DNA of 7,165 bases from the NCBI GenBank assembly GCA_007132365.1, contig SLOS01000094.1:1-7165 (forward strand), given 5' to 3'. Shown here piece after piece: positions 1 to 4,965 of this stretch (positions within the stretch are counted from its first letter, which is position 1; each line of letters starts with the position of its first letter). This stretch comes from Bacteroidales bacterium. GTDB taxonomy: Bacteria > Bacteroidota > Bacteroidia > Bacteroidales > PUMT01. The notes under the pieces were generated by a model, which saw only the letters and a list, made by a program, of their open reading frames with translations, made no database searches and was not told where the DNA came from. The translations under genes and the position numbers were made by a program.

Positions 1-213
1 AGCAAAAACTGTGAAAGGTCCTTCTCCCTGCAGAGTCTCGATCAGATCGGCAGCAGTTGCTGCAGCAGCCAGAGTAGCATGATCTTCACTAGCGGCAATA
101 ATGTCAACCACTGTTGCGGGCAACGGATCATCATTATTCTCAAGCAAAGGAGCAGCATCGGTAATTCTAACGGCTAAAAATGCAAAAACAAATAGTAAAA
201 TTATTTTCCTCAT
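1..213 (-). CDS. Secreted fasciclin (FAS1) domain protein, N-terminal part
   Basis: The reverse strand reads from an ATG at 213 down to base 1 without a stop, giving 71 residues of a protein that continues beyond the window. Residues 1-21 form a Sec-type signal peptide (MRKIILLFVFAFLAV, ending around ITDAA). The mature part contains TVVDIIAASEDHATLAAA and then DLIETLQGEGPFTVFA. This is the start of a FAS1 domain: the first helices followed by the conserved H1 segment, which normally continues as TVFAPTDxAF. FAS1 domains are extracellular or periplasmic adhesion modules, in bacteria often a single domain of about 130 residues behind a signal peptide, so roughly half of the protein is probably missing. 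It is divergently oriented to all the other genes and is unlikely to share their function. No Shine-Dalgarno motif precedes the start. The family call is by motif recognition only. Confidence 0.82.
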   Translation of the reverse strand, partial: MRKIILLFVFAFLAVRITDAAPLLENNDDPLPATVVDIIAASEDHATLAAAATAADLIETLQGEGPFTVFA

Positions 214-313
214 AAGATTAAATGTTTTGGTTAATAGTAAAATCAATTAACTAATGGTTCATTCAATGGTAATTTAACATAAAAACTTTTAACTCCATGG
301 AATTAACCCGGTG

Positions 314-335
314 AAAATTTTGGATCAAAAATTTT
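314..335. repeat. 22-bp near-perfect palindrome
   Basis: AAAATTTT at 314-321 and AAAATTTT at 328-335 flank a GGATCA centre. The 22-bp sequence matches its own reverse complement at all but one symmetric pair (G against A). It lies 101 bp upstream of the leftward fasciclin start. Such symmetry can be an operator for a dimeric regulator, but the region is so AT-rich that chance is a real alternative. Confidence 0.35.
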
Positions 336-390
336 TTGCTTTAACCTCCTTTCTTTTTTTTTAATAATTATTGATGTTTCTACTGATAAA

Positions 391-445
391 CCTGAAAAAT
401 CAGGCAAACTGATTTAATGATTAACAATTAAACATAAAAATTGTT
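391..445. repeat. Cluster of three short inverted repeats, two of them mutually exclusive
   Basis: Three stems can be drawn. CCTGA (391-395) pairs with TCAGG (400-404) over an AAAA loop. AATCAG (398-403) pairs with CTGATT (409-414) over GCAAA. AACAATT (423-429) pairs with AATTGTT (439-445) over nine bases. The first two share bases 398-403, so only one can form at a time. They lie just upstream of the candidate rightward promoter and could be operator half-sites or structure in a leftward leader. AT-rich DNA makes short matches common, so this is only a record of what is visible. Confidence 0.3.
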
Positions 446-476
446 TCAGGTGCCATTTAAAGAATAAATAACTTTG
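441..476 (+). promoter_or_regulatory. Candidate Bacteroidota sigma-A promoter for the SxtJ-family gene
   Basis: TAACTTTG at 469-476 fits the TAnnTTTG -7 element known from Bacteroidota. A TTG at 441-443 could serve as the -33 element, but the 25-bp gap is longer than the usual spacing of about 19-23 bp, so only the -7 box is convincing. If it is used, transcription would begin around 483-486 and give a leader of about 135 nt before the ATG at 619, one that includes the hairpin at 579-597. Confidence 0.4.
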
Positions 477-578
477 ATATATTGTGTAGAATTTACACTT
501 GCAAAAATAACATACACTAAATATATTAAAAAATTTTGATATTATAAATTGTTTTTAAATAATATTCTAATTTTACAC

Positions 579-601
579 ACTGCCCACGGCAGGCAGTTTT
601 T
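579..601 (+). terminator. Terminator-like hairpin just before the first plus-strand gene
   Basis: ACTGCC (579-584) pairs with GGCAGT (592-597) over a seven-base loop, and the 3' arm runs into TTTTT at 597-601. This is the form of a rightward intrinsic terminator. A tighter alternative, TGCC-CAC-GGCA, lies inside it (581-591). It ends 17 bp before the ATG at 619. No rightward gene lies upstream within the window, so it may end a short leader RNA or act as an attenuator for the operon. The six-pair stem is short for a strong terminator. Confidence 0.45.
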
Positions 602-618
602 ATCATCAGAGCTATCAA

Positions 619-1008
619 ATGTTAAACTTCAGAAAAGAGCTTTCACTGTCACAGGTATACGGTTCGGGTCTGGCGGCAGTCCTTATAAGCCTGATAGTAT
701 ACACTTTTACCGGGGATGATCTGCCACTGTATATTGCACTGGGATTGATTATCCTTTTGATGATATGGCCTGCTCCCTTCAGATATTTTGGATTTGTCTG
801 GTTTTCTTTCGGAGAAATAATTGGTTTTATTGTAAGCAGACTCTTGCTCAGCCTCATATATATTGTGCTGGTTATTCCGATCGGACTGATGGTGAGAAAG
901 AAAATAAGGAAAAATATGGACCTTTCATCTTTCAAAGCCGGTTCCCGATCGGTATTAAAACATAGAGATTATGTTTTCTCATCAAAAGACTTTGAAAAAC
1001 CATTTTAA
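619..1008 (+). CDS. SxtJ-family small membrane protein
   Basis: 129 residues, the usual size for the SxtJ family. After a polar N-terminus (LNFRKELSLSQ) come hydrophobic segments at about 14-31, 36-56 and 66-92, consistent with three membrane helices. The family-like stretch FSFGEIIGFIVSRLLL (62-77) is followed by VLVIPIGLMVRKKIRK (83-98), and the protein ends with a polar tail (HRDYVFSSKDFEKPF) like the charged tail seen in relatives. The function is not established. SxtJ is named after a saxitoxin-cluster protein, and homologues are regularly encoded next to O-carbamoyltransferases. The same holds here: a DUF5989 gene and a carbamoyltransferase follow. The role as a membrane partner or scaffold for the transferase is my inference. 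The start has no Shine-Dalgarno motif, as is usual in Bacteroidota. Confidence 0.85.
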   Translation: MLNFRKELSLSQVYGSGLAAVLISLIVYTFTGDDLPLYIALGLIILLMIWPAPFRYFGFVWFSFGEIIGFIVSRLLLSLIYIVLVIPIGLMVRKKIRKNMDLSSFKAGSRSVLKHRDYVFSSKDFEKPF

Positions 1009-1194
1009 CTTTGAATGATATTTTATAACACGGGCTGATCAGGTAATACCGGATAATTTGAAAAAAGACAGTAAAAAATTCGCAAAATTCACATGCCTTT
1101 CGGGCTAAGACCGGCCAGGACATGACCACGCCCATAGAACACGGGTTTTAAAGATAAACTAAAGCTGATTATCGTTAACTTATACCATGTTGAA

Positions 1195-1344
1195 ATGGAA
1201 CTTCTGAAAGATTTGTTTGATTTCCTGAAAACCCGGAAAAAATACTGGATGATCCCTTTACTGATCATACTTCTGTTCTTCAGTTTCCTTATTATATTGT
1301 CAAGTGGTTCTGCAATTGCCCCTTTTATATATACCCTCTTCTGA
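1195..1344 (+). CDS. DUF5989-family (SxtK-like) single-pass membrane protein
   Basis: A 49-residue protein that a length cut-off would easily miss. ATG at 1195 opens MELLKDLFDFLKTRKKYW, an amphipathic basic N-terminus. A single membrane helix follows at about 19-37 (MIPLLIILLFFSFLIIL), then the conserved ending SSGSAIAPFIYTLF. Basic start, one helix and a GSAxAPFIYTLF tail are typical of DUF5989 proteins, which have about 50 residues. The stop lies 6 bp before the carbamoyltransferase start, so the two are almost certainly co-translated. An ATG at 1187 is out of frame and is not the start. In the saxitoxin cluster, the similarly small SxtK sits with SxtJ and the carbamoyltransferase SxtI; equating this protein with SxtK rests on size and neighbourhood. 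Its biochemical role is unknown; recruiting the transferase to the membrane is a guess. Confidence 0.88.
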   Translation: MELLKDLFDFLKTRKKYWMIPLLIILLFFSFLIILSSGSAIAPFIYTLF

Positions 1345-1350
1345 CAGAAC

Positions 1351-3213
1351 ATGCCTGAAATAATAATCGGAATATCTGCTTATTACCACGATAGTGCCGC
1401 ATGCATTGTAAAAGAAGGCAAAATTGTTGCGGCCGCGCAGGAAGAAAGATTTACCAGGAAAAAACATGACAGCTCCTTTCCCTCAAACGCACTCTCATAT
1501 GTGATTTCCTCCATTGAAGAAGATGCTTCTCACATAAGTCATGTCGCATTTTATGATAAACCATTGCTGAAATTTGAACGTTTGCTGGAAACCTATCATG
1601 CATTTATTCCGCGGGGACTGGTAAGTTTTTTTGAAGCTATACCAGTTTGGTTGCGTGAAAAAATGATGACCCGGCAAAATATACGTAAGGAGTTAAAGAA
1701 ATTTGGACTGGAAAAAGTCCCGGTCCTTTTCCCTGAACACCACCTTTCACATGCTGCCAGTGCATTCTATCCTTCACCATTTGATGATTCAGCCATATTG
1801 ACGGTGGATGGGGTTGGAGAATGGACCACCACAACGATCGGACATGGTAAATCCGGCAGCATTAAAATCATTAAGGAGCTACACTTTCCTCATTCACTGG
1901 GTTTGCTTTATTCGGCATTCACCTATTATTGCGGGTTCCGTGTGAACAGTGGTGAATACAAGCTAATGGGCCTGGCTCCCTACGGTAACCCGGAATCAGA
2001 TGAAGTAAGGAGATTCAGGGAGCGGATTGCGGATCAACTGATCGATATCAGACCGGATGGTAGTTTTTTGCTTAATATGAAATATTTCAATTACGCCACC
2101 GGTCTCAGGATGACCAATAGCAAGAAATGGAAAAAGTTGTTCGGCATACCTCAAAGAAAACCCGAATCGGCAATCGGGCAGGCATATTGCAATATGGCCC
2201 TGGCAATTCAGCAGGTAACCGAAGAGATAATGCTGAAACTGGCATCTACGGCCCGTGAACTGACCGGTTCGGAAAACCTGGTCATGGCAGGCGGCGTTGC
2301 CCTGAACAGCGTAGCAAATGGCAAGCTGGAGCGAAGCGGCATTTTTGACAATATATGGATACAGCCAGCCGCAGGAGATGCAGGCGGCGCTGCAGGTGCC
2401 GCACTGGCCACCTGGCATATACACCTTGGAAACAATAAAAAACCCGTTTCCAATGGTTCTGATGGAATGTGCGGAGCTTTGCTTGGTCCCTCATTCAGCC
2501 GGGCAGAGATTACCAGAACCCTTTCCAGATACCGGGCAGATTATCAAACAATTGATGATTTTGATTCATTGTGCAGACAGGTATCAGGTCTTCTGAGCAA
2601 GGGAATGATTGTCGGATGGTTTCAGGACAGGATGGAATTCGGTCCCCGGGCACTTGGCAACCGCAGCATACTGGCAGATGCACGAAACAGGGATATGCAA
2701 AAGCGCCTGAACCTGCAAATTAAATTCAGGGAAAGTTTCCGGCCATTTGCACCTGCAGTTCTTGCAGAAAACACAAGCGATTTCTTTGATACCCTGAAAT
2801 TTTCGCCATATATGCTGATAGTTTGCCCGGTAAAAGAATCAAGGCAGAAAAGCAGGCCAACCGGTTACGAAAACCTGTCGTTGATGGAAAAACTCTATTT
2901 TGAAAGATCAGATATTCCCGCTGTTACACATATTGACTATTCAGCCAGGATACAAACCGTCCATAAGGAGACCAATCCCCGGTTTCACAGGCTGATAGAA
3001 CATTTCAGGGACCTTACCGGGTACCCTGTTATCATCAATACAAGCTTTAACGTACGCGGCGAACCCATAGCATGTACCCCCGAAGATGCCTTCATATGCT
3101 TTATGCGGACCGACATGGATATTCTGGTAATGGGTAACTGCCTGCTGGAAAAATCCGGACAAAAAAATGTTAAAGAACTCCCGAAATTTGATTTTATGGA
3201 TTCTTTGGATTAG
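1351..3213 (+). CDS. O-carbamoyltransferase, NodU/CmcH/TobZ family
   Basis: 620 residues, close to full length for the family. These cytoplasmic enzymes use carbamoyl phosphate and ATP, via a carbamoyl-adenylate, to carbamoylate a hydroxyl group on a sugar, antibiotic or other acceptor. The N-terminal Kae1-like (ASKHA) domain spans about 4-355: IGISAYYHDSAACIV (6-20), QEERFTRKKHD (30-40), EHHLSHAASAFY (129-140), DGVGEW (153-158), YKLMGLAPYG (203-212), MAGGVALNS (312-320) and AAGDAGGAAGAA (340-351). H130, H134 and D343 fit the metal-binding positions described for TobZ. The C-terminal YrdC-like domain (about 375-600) carries WFQDRMEFGPRALGNRSI (423-440), FRESFRPFAP (459-468) and INTSFNVRGEPI (562-573). 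No key motif appears broken, so the enzyme should be active. The acceptor cannot be read from the sequence. SxtJ and DUF5989 genes precede it and an SGNH-like gene follows after 54 bp, suggesting a surface glycan or small-molecule tailoring module. Confidence 0.95.
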   Translation: MPEIIIGISAYYHDSAACIVKEGKIVAAAQEERFTRKKHDSSFPSNALSYVISSIEEDASHISHVAFYDKPLLKFERLLETYHAFIPRGLVSFFEAIPVWLREKMMTRQNIRKELKKFGLEKVPVLFPEHHLSHAASAFYPSPFDDSAILTVDGVGEWTTTTIGHGKSGSIKIIKELHFPHSLGLLYSAFTYYCGFRVNSGEYKLMGLAPYGNPESDEVRRFRERIADQLIDIRPDGSFLLNMKYFNYATGLRMTNSKKWKKLFGIPQRKPESAIGQAYCNMALAIQQVTEEIMLKLASTARELTGSENLVMAGGVALNSVANGKLERSGIFDNIWIQPAAGDAGGAAGAALATWHIHLGNNKKPVSNGSDGMCGALLGPSFSRAEITRTLSRYRADYQTIDDFDSLCRQVSGLLSKGMIVGWFQDRMEFGPRALGNRSILADARNRDMQKRLNLQIKFRESFRPFAPAVLAENTSDFFDTLKFSPYMLIVCPVKESRQKSRPTGYENLSLMEKLYFERSDIPAVTHIDYSARIQTVHKETNPRFHRLIEHFRDLTGYPVIINTSFNVRGEPIACTPEDAFICFMRTDMDILVMGNCLLEKSGQKNVKELPKFDFMDSLD

Positions 3214-3267
3214 TTTTTCGATTCTTGAAAATTTGGTCCGGTCACTCCATGAATTAAATATCCCAAT

Positions 3268-4407
3268 ATGGTCATGAGAAACAAATCTGTGAGAATATTT
3301 CTTTTAACCATTATGATCCTGATTTTTTTTGCCGGCCTGGATCTGATTCTGGGCGCCATATTGATCAGGTCATCCGGCAGTGAGTTCAGGACACCGCATC
3401 CTTATTTTCATCACGGACTGATTCCCAATCAGCAGGCCATAGCGAGCTGGAATAACATAAACTACCCCGTATATACGAATTCACTTGGTTTCAGGGACGC
3501 TGAAATCCGTAATGTTCCTCTTGAGTCAGATAAAAAAAGGATCCTTTTCATGGGCGATTCTCATACTGAAGGTGTAGGGCTCAGATTTGAAGATACATTT
3601 ACCGGACAGGTAATTGCAGGGGTGGATACTGCAAGGTACGAAATACTCAATGCCGCAGCAGTAAGCTATTCTCCGCGCATTTATTACCTTAAGACCAAAT
3701 ACCTTATTGAAGAGAAGGGACTGGTGTTTGATGAGTTGTACGTATTTATTGATATTTCTGATATCCAGAATGAGATTGTTTACCGGAATTTCGATCCCGG
3801 GAAGCCGGGGGCAACAGGATGGCTCAGATACAAAATATCCACCCGCCTGATGAACAGGTCATATACGGTCAGTACCCTGAACAAATTCCGGCAGGCCATG
3901 GAAACGAGGCGCTTTCTCAGGAAAACAGAATTATTTGATGAGTTCCGTTCCGGAGAGATTCCTGTTGATGCACTTGATTTGTACGCCTCATTCTTTTCCG
4001 GATTCGATGACAGGACGATGCTTTCAAATCCATTGTTTCACGGGGTTTCCGAATGGATCTATGACGATGATTTTGTTAAACTGGCCGAATGGGGCCTTGA
4101 ACTGGGGAGGGACAATATGGAGAAACTTCATAACCTATGCCTTGATCATGATATCAGGATGACCATTTGTGTGCATCCCTGGCAGAAGCAGATAATGGTG
4201 GGAGATAGAAGGGACCTTTACGTCGATTTCTGGGAAACCTTTGCAAGTGAATATGAAACTGGCTTTGTTAACCTTTACCCCGTATTCATTGATCCGCCCG
4301 TCTCAGCAGTTTTCGGAATGGAGTTCTTCCTGCCCGGGGACAACCACTGGAACAGAAATGGTCACTGGCTTGCGGCCGGTGAATTGTCAAAATACATGGA
4401 ACAATAA
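3268..4407 (+). CDS. Membrane-anchored SGNH/GDSL-like hydrolase or acyltransferase
   Basis: 379 residues. A hydrophobic helix at about 8-33 with few flanking charges acts as a signal anchor, placing the rest outside the cytoplasmic membrane. Block I is ILFMGDSHTEGVGL (92-105) with S98 as likely nucleophile. The N/G-containing middle blocks are weaker: ILNAAAVSYSP (126-136) and VFIDISDIQNE (159-169), where D164 or N168 may replace the usual GxND. The C-terminal block is LPGDNHWNRNGH (355-366), with D358 and H360 as likely triad partners in a DxHW form rather than the classic DxxH. SGNH enzymes remove or transfer acyl groups; which one applies here is not visible. It follows the carbamoyltransferase by 54 bp, and SGNH genes often accompany this trio. 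The ATG at 3274 (MRNKSVRIF) is an equally good start. Translation ends in tandem TAA TAA (4405-4410). Confidence 0.85.
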   Translation: MVMRNKSVRIFLLTIMILIFFAGLDLILGAILIRSSGSEFRTPHPYFHHGLIPNQQAIASWNNINYPVYTNSLGFRDAEIRNVPLESDKKRILFMGDSHTEGVGLRFEDTFTGQVIAGVDTARYEILNAAAVSYSPRIYYLKTKYLIEEKGLVFDELYVFIDISDIQNEIVYRNFDPGKPGATGWLRYKISTRLMNRSYTVSTLNKFRQAMETRRFLRKTELFDEFRSGEIPVDALDLYASFFSGFDDRTMLSNPLFHGVSEWIYDDDFVKLAEWGLELGRDNMEKLHNLCLDHDIRMTICVHPWQKQIMVGDRRDLYVDFWETFASEYETGFVNLYPVFIDPPVSAVFGMEFFLPGDNHWNRNGHWLAAGELSKYMEQ

Positions 4408-4425
4408 TAATGGTTGATGCTTGTA

Positions 4426-4481
4426 TTAATGGGTAATTCACATTATATTGCACCATTAAAAATATCAGCCGGGACTCCCGG
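4426..4481. repeat. Two inverted repeats after the SGNH gene
   Basis: TTAATGG (4426-4432) pairs with CCATTAA (4453-4459) across 20 bases, and CCGGG (4469-4473) pairs with CCCGG (4477-4481) across ACT. Neither is followed by a T run on the plus strand, so they are not convincing intrinsic terminators. They could slow or process a transcript between the SGNH gene and the next gene, or be operator sites. The CCCGG sequence recurs at 4503-4507 within TTTTCCCGGGTATAAAA. Confidence 0.3.
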
Positions 4482-4538
4482 AAAACAATTATGGCATATT
4501 TTCCCGGGTATAAAACTTTTTATCAGCTTAAGTTAACT

Positions 4539-4556
4539 AACCAAAACCCAAAAATT
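4539..4556 (+). promoter_or_regulatory. A-rich translation leader that decides the start at 4557
   Basis: The bases just before ATG 4557 (AACCAAAACCCAAAAATT) are A-rich and free of Shine-Dalgarno sequence, a leader form often seen before Bacteroidota start codons. Together with the signal peptide that begins exactly at this ATG, it favours 4557 over the in-frame upstream ATG at 4491, whose 22 extra residues would bury the signal peptide. Confidence 0.5.
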
Positions 4557-4940
4557 ATGAAAAGATCGTTTAAATTATTTTGCGGAATGTTTTTAATAGC
4601 TTTTCTGTTTATGGCAGCTTCCGCGAAAGCTGAAAATCCTCTTCTGGGATCATGGTTATTCAATGCCAGTCAGGCTCCCTGGGAATACAGCAAAGGCAAA
4701 GTTATCTTTGTCCAGGAAGAAGACAAGGATATTACAGGCAAAATAGTTTTTGACAGCGGCATAGAGTTAAGAATCGCGAAAATTACCCGGAAAGAAGAAA
4801 AAATCACATTCGAAGCTTTTGTTGAGGGTTATCCGGTCAGAACCATTGTAGATCTCAAGGATGATGATATGAGAGGGCATGTTGAAACCCCCGACGGGAA
4901 TTTGCCTTTTACAGCTAAAAGAGAGCAGCCTGAGGAGTAA
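4557..4940 (+). CDS. Small Sec-secreted beta-rich protein, calycin-like, function unknown
   Basis: 127 residues from the chosen start. Residues 1-25 are a classic signal peptide: basic MKRSFK, a hydrophobic core LFCGMFLIAFLFMAAS, and an AKA cleavage site before E26. There is no lipobox, so the mature product of about 102 residues should be soluble in the periplasm or secreted. The mature part opens with NPLLGSWLF (27-35), a GxW motif as in lipocalin-like folds. It then alternates short strands and turns: KGKVIFVQE, ITGKIVFDSGIEL, KITFEAFVEG, RTIVDLKDDDMRGHV, and ends with GNLPFTAKR. It contains no cysteine after the signal peptide, no catalytic motif and no double-glycine leader. The calycin-like description is a fold guess from pattern, not a family match. 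It ends 25 bp before the C39 exporter and is probably co-transcribed with it, which hints at an accessory role, but does not make it the exporter's substrate. Confidence 0.75.
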   Translation: MKRSFKLFCGMFLIAFLFMAASAKAENPLLGSWLFNASQAPWEYSKGKVIFVQEEDKDITGKIVFDSGIELRIAKITRKEEKITFEAFVEGYPVRTIVDLKDDDMRGHVETPDGNLPFTAKREQPEE

Positions 4941-4965
4941 ATATTATTCATTTATCCCTGCCTGA

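Larger units (their letters stand above)
214..618. other. AT-rich divergent intergenic region without a gene
   Basis: These 405 bases separate the fasciclin gene (leftward) from the SxtJ-family gene (rightward). I see no open frame with a plausible start and coding character, and no tRNA or rRNA. The stretch contains a near-palindrome at 314-335, a cluster of short inverted repeats at 391-445, a candidate rightward promoter at 469-476, a small inverted repeat GTGTA/TACAC at 484-498, and a terminator-like hairpin at 579-601. A clear TAnnTTTG promoter for the leftward gene was not found. Confidence 0.7.

Noticed and set aside
615..935. 106-codon open frame on the minus strand
   Set aside because: It is antisense to the SxtJ-family gene, which has family-like features in the forward frame.
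1018..1107. Open stretch ending LKKDSKKFAKFTCLSG in the gap after the SxtJ gene
   Set aside because: It has no ATG or GTG start, only a TTG, and no leader or family resemblance; probably chance.
1996..2424. 142-codon open frame on the minus strand
   Set aside because: It lies wholly inside the carbamoyltransferase gene, antisense to conserved catalytic motifs, and its cysteine-rich translation resembles no family; it is a shadow of the real gene.
4491..4556. Upstream in-frame ATG extending the small secreted protein by 22 residues
   Set aside because: The extension would put 22 mostly polar residues before a clear signal peptide, while ATG 4557 has an A-rich Bacteroidota-type leader directly before it.
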